Source: Brachionus manjavacas
Taxonomy: Eukaryota > Rotifera > Eurotatoria > Ploima > Brachionidae
Direction: 5' to 3'
Assembly: GCA_019054805.1 (NCBI GenBank)
Contig: JAHQIY010000004.1
Location: forward strand, 5,518,001-5,582,000
DNA: 64,000 nucleotides
In this document: positions 32,828 through 45,600 of the stretch, one piece after another
Numbering within the stretch: position 1 is the first letter of the stretch
Layout: each line of letters starts with the position of its first letter
Program-made: the position numbers and the translations under genes
Notes under the pieces: model-generated
Database searches by the model: none
What the model saw: only the letters and a program-made list of their open reading frames with translations
Told to the model about the DNA's origin: nothing

Positions 32828-33235
32828 GAATAAAATGAGTTCAGAATGTGAATCTGACAAGAAAAGCCTGAACACATTCCACGCTGGAAGCCTGCGGAGG
32901 ATCCTCGGGATACAGTGGCCTGAAACATTGTCAAATGCTCACTTATACACAAGAAAAAATTCAGAGACATAAAGTCAGTTTATTAAGAATAAAAGACTGC
33001 GATGGCTTGGGCATGTACTTAGACTGAAAGAAACACGAATACCTAAAAGAGCCCTTCAACGGACACCCCAAGAGCGACCAACAGTAACATGGAGGTCAAC
33101 AATCACGAAAGAGCTCATCAAAATGGGAATGACATGAGGAGAAGCAAGGGTAAAGGCAAAAGATCGATTTGAGTGGAAATCAAAATTAATGACTCTATGC
33201 TCCACAAGGAGCGAATAAGGAAAAAAAATATTCAG
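32828..33235 (+). mobile_element. RTE-like LINE 3' remnant
   Basis: Plus-strand frames give [55 protein letters not shown] and FEWKSKLMTLCSTRS. This is the C-terminal order of many animal LINE ORFs (LRRIL, RLRWLGHVLRM, final W..L..LCSTRS). Stops at several points show decay. It ends with an A-run at about 33220-33230. The 68-bp nested insertion at 18649-18716 is the 3' end of the same family, and 43.8-44.9 kb holds a longer relative. Confidence 0.85.
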
Positions 33236-33239
33236 AAGC

Positions 33240-36200
33240 CAGGTGAAAAAAAAATGGAAATTTTTATCTTAGAGTTAAACGGTTTGATAAGATTTTTAAA
33301 ATAAAGGGTATGCATTTTTATTCGTCACAGACTGTTTGACAAAAAAATCAATGCAAATATTTGTCTTATTGAGAATGAAGAGGCCCGCGTCTGACCGCTA
33401 AGGGAATACCAATGCTGACAGAGTAATCTAATTTGGCCATATCAAATGAAGAAAACAAAATTAGAAGAATATAATCAAATAAAATCTGATACTCATTTGG
33501 GCCTACTTGAGCATTTTTTATTAATTTGTATTTACCTTTAAAAAAGAAATCAATCATTCGATCTTGAAGGAGAATGTCTATACTACAAATTGGAGTGAAG
33601 AATGCACTTGAAATAACTGAGATTCCAGTTAATTGGCAAACTCTTGAAACAGAGTTTAAATAGGAAAATAATTTAGAGAAATGAATTAGTTGTTTACCAG
33701 TGGTTTTATAGAATATATTGGACCAAAAGTTATTTATTTATGCTCAATAACTGGAATCAATAAAATCCCATAAATAAAGGATGTAGAAGCCAAAAAAGAA
33801 GATATTCTTCATTTCTGATTTAAATTAAAAATTATGAGAAAAAATGCTGAATTGAATTTCCAACAATTTGGTACTTTGTTTATTAAAACAAAAAATATTT
33901 CACAAAGGAAATATAAAATTTCACATTTTTTTTGTTTCAATAAAAATATTTATTATTTCATCGAGTGCAATTCAATTCACGTTATTTCAATTTGTTTTAT
34001 TAAGTGATGTGGAAGTGAATAAAAAGGAAAACAGAAATAACAACAAACTTTACCAAATTTAATTTTAAGATAGGTATCTAAAATTTTAATAAATGGAAAA
34101 AAAGCTTCGTATTAGCAACAATGCTGAACAGTCTGGCTCAAAAGCAATTAATTTTCCTAAAATAATCAAATTTAAAAACGCTATTCCAATATCCTGGCAA
34201 GATTGTATTTTATTGTTCTCTTAGAAAATAAGACCAAGATCTCTAATTGTCTTTTAAATGGAATGTGAAAATTATTTTTAAATTCGACTAAATTTAAAAA
34301 ATTAATTTGCTAATATTCTTTGTTATATAGATTAGGTTTTTCTCGAAATTTATTGGTGTAGGAGATGTTTTTAAATATTTAGCCAAAATTTGACAATTAT
34401 TTTTTAAAAGCTGTATCAAAAGAGGAAATAATCTTAAAATATTTTTGAAATTTTTTTAATTAAATAGAACTGTAGTCTTAAATTTAGCAAACAAAAATTG
34501 TTCTGTTTGAACCCTCTATAAAAATTCTCCGCTCAAAATAAATAATCTAAAATAAAATTTTAGCTAGAAAAATGTAACTCTAAGTTAATGAAAAAATCCG
34601 ATTACATTTGACGTTATCTTGAAATTTTGAACAAAAATATCAAAATCTGATTGAAATTAAATTAATAAAAATTTAAATTTATTTAATGCTAAAAAATAGT
34701 CGGTGTTAAGACCCAATAATTAATCCCACAAACACCCATACAATATAAATATCAAAATTATTGGATTTTTTAATTGTTTAAATTCCTGGAAAATAATAAT
34801 AATTATCGATTTAGAAAAAAAACAAGCTATTTAAAATTTGAAGAGATATAATTTTTATTAAAAGAGATGTACACATATATTCTAGGCTTTAATAAGAGAT
34901 TTTTTCATAGCGATTTTTGACAATAAAAAATTTAATTCTATACCCATGATAAAAGCAATTATATTAGAGAGACTGAAAGATCAATTCTTGTTTTTTAATT
35001 ATTTGGGACATTATTTTTTCATTGTTTTTCTAATTGCTTCAAGCTCATTAAACATTTGGAGGAGTTTAATTTCAACAATAATTTGTATCATGTTTAATTT
35101 AATAAATATTTAACAATCAAGTTCAATTAAAATTTTAATTCGCTTGGTAGTCTTGGCTTAAAAAATAGTCCATAAAAAATTCACTTTATACCATAAATAA
35201 ATATAGAAATAATTTCAAGTGTTATTAATTTATGTTTGCTTTTGAAGAGAATTATTGGCATGCAATCCATATATTCTGTGTAATTAAATTCTTAGCTGAA
35301 CACATATAGTGTACTTTGGTCTTCTAAGTAATAAAATAACTCATTAATAAATAATTAACTGATCAATCTGTACAAAATGTTTACTCAAGGGCTTTGCTTC
35401 TCATAAAGGTGAAATAAACAGTGGCCAAGCATCATGGGAGAGAAGTAAATATTTTAAAGTAGATGAACAAAACCTTAATGTTTATGTCAAGTGGTTTTTA
35501 TTTTTTCTTTTATTGATTTGAATATTGTTCGATTGATTTCTCTAGGCGATCTTGACGTTTTTAAATTATCAATTAAAATTTAGAGAAATTTTGTGAATTT
35601 TCTAATCGATAGTTTTCGCATCCTTTTTTCTTTTTCTAACTACTGTGCTTGTGTCCGAATTTTCAAAAAGTTTTAACTTTTCAAAAGCTCAAGGAAAGTG
35701 GTGCCAATCTGAAAATTTAAATCACAACCTAGCAAACTAAACAAACCATTATAACACTTAATATTGATACATTATAATTGCACTTAAATATCAAATATCT
35801 TTAATCTATTATACCCTTGTGCTTGTAATTAAAATTGTTTACACTAGCTAAAATTTACACTATAAAATATTTGGGTTAACTGCATGTTAATGTACTTTTT
35901 GTTTAAATTAGGAAATAATTAAACAAAATTATTTTACATTTTGTAAATTTGTTTAATTAAAGGTTCTTAGTTTTACATATGTGCAACAAAAATTTTCAAA
36001 CGTTATAAAACAATTTAGAATAAATAAAAAAATCTTGTTAATCAAGCTATTAAAGCAAACATGAAATAAAAATCTATTATAAAAAATAACAATAAATTTT
36101 AAACATCTGATTAATACTTGTTTAAATTGAAATGTTAACCAAAAATTGAAATTCGTTTTAGTCACTTGAATTGAAGTATGATTCATTCAATGAGTGATTT

Positions 36201-38199
36201 ATTTCAACAAATAGTTCAATGGCAAAAAATCAAAACAGCAATTTTTACCTTATTAAATTTGAAAATTTTTATAATTAATCCTGACAAACTATTTAAATTT
36301 TTTTTATATGAAATTCTGAGTAATCTTAAAAAATAAAAATTATTAATTTTTTAAAAATGAAAAAATTGCTTCCAAAACACTTTTCATCTTTTCATGTTGT
36401 TAATTATAGCTTGTCTAATGGTGGACAGATAATTATTGGATTGCAATTGTTTGAATATCAAAAATTTCTCTTAATAAAAAACAATATTTTTTCAAGATAA
36501 ATAAGAAATCAAATTTTAGTTATCTCTCCTTTCTTGGGTAAGAATTGAATTTTGATAATTCAATTCCATTTATTTAACAAAAAAATAGCTACCATAATTT
36601 TTAGTTATTAAAACATTGAATTAATATCGTCTGATATTTATTGCCATAAAGCAAATAATTTTGATTTTAAATATTATTTTTATTATATAATCTGCAGCGA
36701 TTTTTAAATTTTTAAGCACAAGCGGAATGAAAACGTTCTAAAAATCATTCTGAACTGTCTAAACACCACGACCTCTGAATCATTATTTTAATAAATAAAG
36801 CTAGCAAACAACAGGTTTTTTTAATAAGATATCTTGAAAATATTTAAAAAGAAAATGACTCTCTTTCAAAAAATTATACTTTCACTATTTTATGACAGTT
36901 AGTTTACTTCTGACTAATTTTCTCAAGCAATACAAAGTTTATTTAAATTTAACAATCATCTAAATAATTGATATTCAAATTTTAAAATCATTTTTGATTT
37001 AAATTGTTTTATTATTATAAATTTAAAAATTCAAATCCATAATACTTTCGAGTTGGCATCATCATTTATTAGTTTATTGGAGAAAATTAAAAAAAATTGT
37101 TTTGAATTAAAGGATGAAATAAATTTTAGACAAAATAAATTTCAAAAAATATTTGTCATTTAAAAGAAAAATTTGATATTCATAACGAGTGATAGCATTT
37201 CAGGAAAAATTAAGTGTCAAAACGGCCCTAAAGCAAATTGTACAATAAAAAATTGATAAAGTAAGTTAATTTGAGAGAATTTTAACTTTAATTTTAATCT
37301 TAAAATTTTAACTTAGAAAACTGAATGATTCTCGAAAAATTCTCGAAGAATTAAAACAATTATTAACTTTTGTATAAATTAAAATATTTGAAAAATTAAA
37401 AAAAAAAATTTAAATATTTCTCTTTTTAAATATTTTTTGCAACAGATAAATCAAAAATCGACTTTTTAAATTAAATTATTTAGTAGACTAAAAGAAAATA
37501 ATTTTACGAGATAAAATATTTTTATTTTAACTTTTATTTTTAAATATTTTCCCAATAATCAAAATATTTAATTTAGCTTTGAAAACGTTCGCTGTAATTT
37601 ATTAAGAGAGAATTTAAAATTAAAACTTAAAAAAATTTAAACTTAAAATATTTTTGTTCAAAAAAATTTAAAAAACTAAATTTATGTAAGTTTTTAATAA
37701 ATCAGAAGACATTTTATTCGTTAAAATTTGCAAAACTTTTTTTATCAGAAATATTAAATATGTTTCCACTCATTAAAATATCGAATTTTAATAATAAATT
37801 AATTATTCAAAATTTTGTTATATCAGCTTTTTTGCCTTAAAAATTGTTATTTAAAGTCTTCTAATTTAAAGTTTTAAATAATTTTTTTAAGACAATCAAA
37901 AAATAGTATTTTTAAATAAAATATTTCGAAATTTATTTTAGATTTAGATTCTAAGACTTAAAAACTAAATATCAAAATCTTCAAGTATCTTGTGATTTAT
38001 TTTAAATTCATATCATGCTTTATGTCAAAAATTTATGAATTAGATTCAGATTTGTTTAAATTTATCTAAAATGATTTGACGCAAAAAATTGTTAATACTA
38101 AATTTTATTTAAACATTATCTCAAGTCATAACATAAAGATAAACAACAATATAATAGTCTAAATTTATATACAAAAAATTGATGATCTTTTTCTTAAAT
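33240..38199. other. ~5-kb gene-free spacer
   Basis: Mostly A/T-rich spacer. Around 33360-33800 short interrupted frames hint at a decayed ORF, but no family can be named. The 35200-35500 part is noticeably less low-complexity and could hold regulatory or unannotated transcribed sequence. Nothing firmer can be supported. Confidence 0.4.
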
Positions 38200-38625
38200 T
38201 TATTGTCTACCTGGGTCGAATTCTTTTCTATACTCATCTCGAACTTGACCTCCAGATTTTCCTCTGCCGTATTGGCGTCCTTCAATAAATCCAGCATCCC
38301 AATCCGTTCTGATTAGTCGGTCATCCAATCTTGTACCATTTATATATCTCATGCAATTTTCGGCATCGGCCCGAGTATAATATTCGACGAAGCAAAATCC
38401 ACATGGAGTTTTCTTATTACGATCAAGACCCATGATTATACGCTTTACATCTCCAGCACGACTAAACAACTCATGAATCTGCTCCTCTGTTGTATAAAAT
38501 GATAAATTACCCACATAAAGAGTATTGCTTTGAGACAATAAGCGTTCCTGTTCTGATCTCGTGCCTTTAAATTTTTGGTCCCGATATGCACTGATACTGA
38601 TTGCATTTTGACCAAAATATGCCAT
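38200..38625 (-). CDS. NCBP2: nuclear cap-binding protein subunit 2 (CBP20), intronless
   Basis: The small subunit of the nuclear cap-binding complex; it binds the 7-methylguanosine cap of RNA polymerase II transcripts together with CBP80. 141 residues in one exon, compared with 156 in human, the difference lying in the C-terminal tail. A single RRM spans about residues 35-115 with RNP2 LYVGNL and RNP1 CGFCFVEY. The cap-stacking tyrosine region ([11 protein letters not shown], about 10-20) and the [20 protein letters not shown] segment that orders over the cap are both intact. It ends in [16 protein letters not shown] is at 38625; a TTTATT at 38104-38109 may be its poly(A) signal. It is an ordinary conserved gene; absence of introns is the only notable point. 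Confidence 0.95.
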   Translation of the reverse strand: MAYFGQNAISISAYRDQKFKGTRSEQERLLSQSNTLYVGNLSFYTTEEQIHELFSRAGDVKRIIMGLDRNKKTPCGFCFVEYYTRADAENCMRYINGTRLDDRLIRTDWDAGFIEGRQYGRGKSGGQVRDEYRKEFDPGRQ

Positions 38626-39617
38626 TTTAAAAAAAATTCCAAAATAGAAATATTTTTTAAAATTCTACTTTATTAGAAAAAAAACGAATGTAGAAAAAAA
38701 AATGAAAAATTCGAATTCTAAATAATTATAATTCATTATTTTTGTCTTAAATTTGGTCTAGCTTGCTTTATTAATTTTACTTTTAAGACAAAAAAATTTT
38801 ATTGTATTTTTTTTGAAAATTTACTTATTTTAAAAAGTCTATTTCGACTCAGCTTGATCATTGAGAGAATTTTTTAAATTTCTACCAAAAAAAAAATTCA
38901 GATGGTTTTTGACTGAGACCGCTTTTGAATAATAATCAGTTTAATTGAGAGATAATAAGAAGTGATCATATTTTCTTTTTATTTATGTAACAATCAGAAA
39001 AAATGTTCAGAAATTTTTCACAATTTTCTTCCTGCTTTTAGATAAATAATTCATATTCTAACCAAAAAATAAAAACTCTTTTTTAAATTTGGAAAAAAAA
39101 ATTCAAAATAAGATAAAAATTTATAAAAATTTGGTTTTTTGTTGGAATTTTTCAATTTAGACAAATATTCAAAATGCAAAATGCTTTTATTTGCGCAATT
39201 TGGCTTATGACTGGGCAAAATTTAAATAAAATTACCAAAAAAGTCAGATTATAGCAGAACTGGATATTTTTTTCTGTATCTAGCAAAATTGTGTAAATAA
39301 AATAATTGTGGAATAATAAATCAATACAGGAATCATTCAAATTTATTATACATGTTGAAATGCAAAAGTTAAATTTTTTTTTAATATTTTTTAGTAATTT
39401 ATGTAACATTTTAAAAATCTCGAATCTCTTAAGACTAATTTAAGATATTCTTTATTTTTATAAAAATAAATTTCAAATTTTGGTTACACATCAAAATTTT
39501 TATTTAAAAAAATAATTAAAAATATTTTAAAAATAGTTTCTTTTACTTATTTTTTTTTTAATTTACGATTTTCATTTTTTAACTCAGTATTAAAACACAA
39601 ATTTCTGATTTAAGAAC
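38626..39617. other. A/T-rich spacer upstream of NCBP2
   Basis: No features were recognised. The NCBP2 promoter must lie at its left end. Confidence 0.4.
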
Positions 39618-39779
39618 ATGCTCGATGAATTAGGGTCTCCAATCGGGGTTTACTCTACGGGCTTTTTTGCAAGAGTTTACGGTTTACAAAAATACGGAAT
39701 TTATGCTAACACAAATCCTTCTAAATTACGAAAGATTAAAAAAACAGATACCGTAATTTTATTCGTAATTTTAGGTTAA
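39618..39779 (+). other. orphan 53-codon open frame of coding-like composition
   Basis: ATG to TAA reading MLDELGSPIGVYSTGFFARV, then YGLQKYGIYANTNPSKLRKI and KKTDTVILFVILG. The amino-acid balance is unlike the random A/T frames around it. No donor or acceptor is obvious, although the last dozen codons could be intron. The product is unrecognised. Confidence 0.25.
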
Positions 39780-40072
39780 ACTTTCTAATATCTTGATTTT
39801 GTATCAATTGAAATTTTCAAATAGCGATTTATTATAAAAGAATATTTTTTTAGCACAGTCAGATTCTGATTAACACAGAGAAAAAAACATTCAACACCAT
39901 ACGTTTTCTTTTCGGAGATAAATTTTTTTAGAAAAATTTCACTTAACACAAGATGATATTTTTAAGTCAAATATTAATAAATTTTATTTAAAAAAAAGCT
40001 AAAGTTTGTTCTAATTTTAATTATTTGTAGAAGTTTTGGAATCTGTTTCACGACTAGAACCGATAGAATTAT

Positions 40073-40127
40073 GAGATTCAGTGTATTCAAGCTCTGTATC
40101 ATACAGAGCTTGAATACACTGAATCTC
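40073..40127. repeat. perfect 27-bp-arm palindrome with 1-nt spacer
   Basis: The arm GAGATTCAGTGTATTCAAGC plus TCTGTAT (40073-40099) is followed by one C (40100) and its exact reverse complement (40101-40127). All 27 positions pair. Confidence 0.97.
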
Positions 40128-40168
40128 AAATTTAACTTTTCCAAAAAGTTTTTGGAAAAGTTAAATTT
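40128..40168. repeat. perfect 20-bp-arm palindrome with 1-nt spacer, abutting the first
   Basis: AAATTTAACTTTTCCAAAAA (40128-40147), one G (40148), then the exact reverse complement (40149-40168). It begins at the base after the first palindrome ends. Confidence 0.97.
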
Positions 40169-40331
40169 TATCGACCACGACATTTACAAAACCGAATGTT
40201 TGATCTGGCTATGTTTGAACTGGAGTCATTATAAGAATTTGGACTAGTGTTTTTTTGACTGGTGGAGTTTCGGCAAATATTTTCTGAATTTTTATCTTTA
40301 GTTGGCAAGGCAATAGGCTCAGCATTCTATA
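40168..40331 (-). other. possible terminal coding exon or gene remnant
   Basis: On the minus strand TTTATAG (acceptor-like) is followed by an open frame NAEPIALPTKDKNSENICRN, then STSQKNTSPNSYNDSSSNIA and RSNIRFCKCRGR and TAA at 40168-40170, at the edge of the double palindrome. Beyond the palindromes another coding-like frame (LEYTESHNSIGSSRETDSKT) runs to about 40024 in a different phase. Together they suggest a gene piece broken by a rearrangement, but no upstream exons were found. Confidence 0.25.
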
Positions 40332-40794
40332 AAGGAATATCAGCAACTCTTGAGCATTTATTATAAGATCTTTTTTTTTGGTTTATTTTAGGTTAAATAA
40401 ATGATTATTTTTTTTTTTTTTAATTAATATAAAGCTGATTTCAAATTATAAAAAATTAAATTTTTAGCAGTATTTTTTTTAAATCGAGCGAATATACAAT
40501 AAAAAGCAATTATTCATTTAACTTATTTTGAAAATTTTTGTCTCATTTAAAATTTCGTTTTTGTGCTTAGAAAAATTATATGATTGTAATGAATTCTAAT
40601 TATTTTGCGTTGAAGCGATAGACCCATAAAATATTATTGGAATACTAGATTGTTCATGAGGAAAGACAGTTTATTTTTTGAAAGAAATTTTGGGTGATTA
40701 AATTTTATGCACCTAAAAATTTTTAGTTGAAAAAAAGAGTAATGTAGGTTGATTTAAAAACCTATATAATGAAAATAAAAGAGAATGTGATGTT

Positions 40795-40826
40795 AGGTAG
40801 CAATTACACAAAAAGTTGGGTATTTG
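40795..40826 (-). repeat. fragment of the Jockey-like LINE 3' region
   Basis: AGGTAGCAATTACACA followed by GTTGGGTATT matches 8541-8573 of the Jockey-like element (AGGTAGCAATTACACAATGG, AGTTGGGTATTC), in the same orientation. It is a short remnant. Confidence 0.55.
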
Positions 40827-41146
40827 ATAAACCAAAAATAAATATTTTTTAAATAAAAATAAATCAACTATTTTATTAAATTAAGTAATGCGGAAAATTT
40901 GAGTAAATAAAAAAGTTTGAATATTTTTAAATTAAGAAATTAATCAAACTGATTCACATATAATGTTAGAAGTAAATTAGTGTTGACTCATGGTTACCTT
41001 TCTTCAGTTAATTTTTATCAAAATAGTAATTGTGAATTTTAGAACAAAAAGAAAAAAATAATTATTTCTTTAATGAAAGCTTTTAAGTTTACTTTTATAT
41101 TCAATCAAACAAAAACTGATTCACTTGATAAAATCTTCTGAACGAT

Positions 41147-41425
41147 ATAAGGCTCAGATGGGCAGATCATGTACGACGAATGTTGGACACTCGTTTACCA
41201 AAAATAGTCCTTTTCGGTGGTATTTTAACTGGAAAGCGTAGAAGAGGAAGAGCAGAAAGAGAGTGAACGGATTGCTTAAAAGAGGATTGTGAGAGAGCTG
41301 GAATTGTCTGGACTAAATGGGTGAATGAATCCAAGAATCGTGAGACATGGCGCATTAATCTTGTCCCTTACCTCAAATTGATGAGGATAAAGGACCCCTT
41401 ATCATTATTATAATAAAAATATTAT
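41147..41425 (+). mobile_element. LINE C-terminal remnant (second family)
   Basis: The plus-strand translation gives RLRWADHVRRMLDTRLPKIV, GKRRRGRAERE, a stop, then TDCLKEDCERAGIVWTKWV and NRETWR, ending near GATGAGGATAAAGGACC and an ATTATTATAAT tail. This is the usual ending of an animal LINE reverse-transcriptase ORF (RLRWxGHVxRM, GRPxxxWxDCxxxD). It differs from the fragment at 33 kb, so at least two such families are present. Confidence 0.8.
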
Positions 41426-41447
41426 CTTTCTATTTTATTTTTAGTTG

Positions 41448-41530
41448 TAGTAGTAGATTACTGCGGTAGTATTTTAAACCATCACCAAAGGCGCTGAGCC
41501 ATTTATGGCTTTAGAAGTTCTCACACGAGA
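41448..41530 (-). repeat. CR1/L2-like LINE 3' end
   Basis: Minus-strand reading: a palindromic AGCCATAAATGGCT block, then about 50 bp to a (CTA)n tail (41451-41458). It has the same layout as the element end at 7260-7330. Only the tail is left. Confidence 0.5.
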
Positions 41531-42155
41531 GAAGAAAAGCAATTAAAAAATTATAAAATTTACTCGTTTTTTAAATTTTTGATATTTTATTCCGTTAAAA
41601 CCATCACGTTTTTTGGCTGTTTTTCTATTGTTTTTTTTTGGGGGTAATTTAGTATTAAAATCTCATGATCAATTTGAGCTTTAAAACTGTTAATTATTCT
41701 TGCTGATACTGTTTCCTTAGTAAACTAGTTTCATGATTTTTATTTTGGATTAAAATTGTTACCGCATAAAAAAACTATTCAAATCTATTACAAATATTGA
41801 TTAACAAAGGCTTTGTATTTGCTGAGTACATTAATGATTAATATTTGCAATGCGAAGAACCATTTTTTAAAATGTGAATAGAAAAATTTTATTTGCAAGG
41901 ATGGATTAGAAACTCAAAATAAAATGAAAATAGAATAGATTTAAAAATTAATTTTTTTTTCTTGAATAAGAATGCTAGTAAAATTGTAAATGCTAAAAAA
42001 TTTGGGAGTTAAAAATTTAAAAAATTTATTAAAACAAATAAATTATAACTAAAATTATTCTATTGGCAGTAATTAATAATAAGAAATTTAATTGAGCTAT
42101 TTATGTTTACTAATTAATTATTTTAATTGCGTTCAAATGCAATTACTTAATCTTC

Positions 42156-42200
42156 TAGGCTTCGTGAAGTTCAGTACAAAATTAGTGTAAAACAATAGCT
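42156..42200. repeat. solo terminal repeat of the 22.7-kb MITE
   Basis: TAGGCTTCGTGAAGTTCAGT followed by ACAAAATTAG resembles the outer end of the fold-back MITE (TAGGTTTTGTGAAATTCAGT then ACAAAATGAT). No inverted partner is evident nearby. Confidence 0.5.
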
Positions 42201-42624
42201 TGAAAAATAAAATTATTTTAAGCGAAACTCTAGCTTTACATATTAATTCATATCTAGCTATTGATCCTTGAGAAGAAAAATATTTTATTTTATTATTGTT
42301 TACACTGTTTGTTTTGGGCTAAACTTCCTATACTTCTATTAAAATAAGCTTTCAAATTGGCAATACAGTAGAATTCATAAACAAGTACATTTAAAATTCT
42401 TCAAAGAAGTCTAAAAAAAAACAATTTCTACCCTAAAATATATAAGCTGATAGCTTTTTCACAAAAATTAAATTTAATGAAAACTAAATCTTGATTTGTC
42501 TGATTTTATCTTCATAAAAACCAAGTCGAATAAAATTGAAATTGATAATTATTTTTAGATAAATCAATCCAGAAAGCATGTTTTTATAAATTCTACTGCA
42601 TCAAACATGTACTAGAGTTTTAAT

Positions 42625-45600
42625 TCATTGGCAAACTTCGTCTTCGACTTCTTCGTCAAAAGATTCGTCTTGGGTCAAAATTTCACTTGCATAAACTGTT
42701 TCGTGTTTAGCTAAAATACGCATAAGTGGACGCAATTTCATCCACCATTGTTCTTTTGGCAATCGGTGTCTTTAAATTAAATATGATCAATTTAAAAAAT
42801 AAAAAGCAAAAAAATCAAATTACTCAAAGTCTATTTCATCTTTTAGATCAATTACTGGCGAAAACATAATTTGTTTTTTTCTTAGGCCAATTACACATGC
42901 CGAAATAGGTGTATTACAAGAAATAGTATTTTCTTTTACATTAAACTTTATTTTAGAAAATTAATATTTTTTTCAAATTTACCTGATTTAACTGTTTCCA
43001 AACAGCTGATCATATGGGACAGCGATTTGGCGGCCAATTTTAAGCCTAAATTTCTATCAAATGGTGTTGGAACCCCACCCTACATTAAATAAAAATTAAT
43101 AATATTTTTTGGAAAAATTTAAAAATTTAAAACTAAAAGTTCATGGTTCATTTAATATTTTTTCTAGTTTTTAATTAAATTATTTGTTTAATTAAGATTT
43201 ATTTTTCATTTTTGAGTTTGTTTCTACTTTACTCAATTGAAAAATAAACATCTCTAAAATCAATATTTTCCTTTTTTGATACTAAGATGTTCAATTTTAA
43301 GCATAAAAAAAATATTATATTTTTTATCTCTCATTTACTTCTGTAAAATCAAATGAATGATTTTGGAGATATTGAGTTACAAGAGGTGAATTTTTTTGAA
43401 ATAAATCAAGAATCTGCTTAGACCATTTAACTAAAAATTAATTTTTACTTGTTGCATATGTCCTAAAATGGTAGAGCGGCTTGAAAATTTTCCTTTGCCT
43501 TCTTCTTGAAGCAATCTGAGAAAAAAATCAGTTGTGTAATTTTTGTTAGCCAATTCATTTCCTAATAAAAAAAAAAAATTAATACAACGAATTCGTAAAT
43601 TTTTTAAAATTAAGTGTTAGACTTTTCGCAACTAACTATTATATTAAGTATTTTAAAATTTTTTTATTGAAAATGATTATTTTAGATTCTTTTCAAAAAA
43701 TTATTCATTGAAATAAATTCAATAGATAAATCAATATCAAGCCTATTTTAAAGTAATCTTAAGAAAAATGCTTTAATATTGGTAAATTGAAGCGCATTAA
43801 ACTGAAACTGAGGAAAGCCTATCAGACAAGTGCAGCTGAGAAATAAAATTGGAAGTTAAGCTGGTCCAAGACGCAAAGCAAAGCTTAGAAAGAATTCCAT
43901 AAACTTGAAGTCGGATAAACAGATGATTAGAAATTCGAGAAGCCTACTGTAAAACTCCAGGGAGGTTTTCGGATTTGTAAAGCAAAAAAGGAAAAGATGG
44001 ATTTCGGATGAGACATGCGCACTGATAGCTTAAATATGAGAAATAAAAGAATAAACCTTCAGTAGAGGATTTTTCAAAATGCCTTATAGTAAAGTTCCTA
44101 AGAAAGGCAACAAAATTATTTGTGACATTTTGCAAGGAATAACACTGCAAGAAAGGCGTTCTGCAGTACAATTCGGAAAAAAATCAAGAAGGCGTTGGTT
44201 GCTATAATCAGAGAATAACAAGCAGCATTTAGACACAGTAGAGAATAAATAGAACAAAAGAAATAGTCAATTGTACCTTAACTTAATTGAATTTAAGAAA
44301 GTCTTTGAAAGCAAATATAGAGAAACATTTTGAACCAAATTTAGGTATCATGGCTTTGCACATAAGATAGTTAACTTGATAAAACTCTTCTACGAGAATT
44401 TCGAAAAAAGGAAAAACTGACAGCTTAAATGTGCGTAAACACCAAATTGGATATCTCGATCACCATCGATGGTACACAAGTCGAGTATGTAAGTGAATTA
44501 ACATTCCTAGGAAGCACCATCAGTACATCAATGCAAAAATCTTAAGACATAAAAAATAAAATTGCTAAAGCGATATAGAAATCAACCAACTACAGCAAGG
44601 AAACAAAATTTAAACTGTACAACGCTGTACTAAAAGTAACACTGATGTACTGATGTAATGTTAGAAAATGTCTGAGTCTGAAAGATTAAGCCTGAACAAT
44701 TTCCACACTGGAAGTCTGAGAAGGATTTTCAGGATAAACTGGCCTGAGACATTGTCGAACGCTGAACTATACAAATGAACGAACTCACAGCCACAAAGTA
44801 AATGCATAATAAAATTAAAGACTGAGGTGGCTTTGACATGTACTTAGAATGAAACAAACACAGATGCCAAAAAGACTCCTTCAATGGACACTCGAGGACT
44901 ACGTAAGGTACGACGACCAGCAGTAACATGAAGTTTATTATCGAATTTTATGAACATTTTATTAAATATAGTTCTGCATTAAATTTAAATAAATAAAAAA
45001 AAGTAAAAATTTTTTAAAAACTAATTTTTGATTGTTTGTCAAAATATTAAGTTAATATTATTTTACTAAATTAGTTTGACTTTAATTTATTCAATGATTC
45101 GATGCAGGAATTCGCCCCATAAATCAAATTTTCTTTGAAGAAGTCATAAGTCATGGCATTAAGTATAAGATTAAAATGCACTTAAAGTACTAATTTTATT
45201 ATTAATCTTCGAAGGGTTGTGACCCGTGGACCATAATGCCTCACTATCAAAAAATTTTTTTCATTTTGATTTATGATATATGTTTTATTTGATCTAGACG
45301 GAACTAACAGTATTCGCGTGCTCGGCCTCATCTGGCAAAGAATTAAAGTTTGAAACCATGCAAATGAAACTGTTTCCAGATCATCAATATTCACTTTAAT
45401 CTAGATTCTTTTAGTTCTCAATGATCCGGTGATATTTGAACTTGGAATGGTTTGAATAGGGTGAAAACAGCTTATGGATATGTGATTGCATTTCTTCACT
45501 AAATTCTAAAGTTAGATAATATTAACCCATTTTTTTAAGTCTTTGACTTAAACTTTCAGTATTGATGTTGTTATTGTATCACGTAATTTAGCTTTCTCAA

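Noticed and set aside
32665..32970. 101-codon minus-strand open frame
   Set aside because: It is antisense to the plus-strand LINE fragment, whose other-strand frame matches a known protein order.
33366..33800. Possible decayed ORF downstream of the RTE-like LINE tail
   Set aside because: Short frames on both strands with stops; no motif allowed a family assignment, so it was left as spacer.
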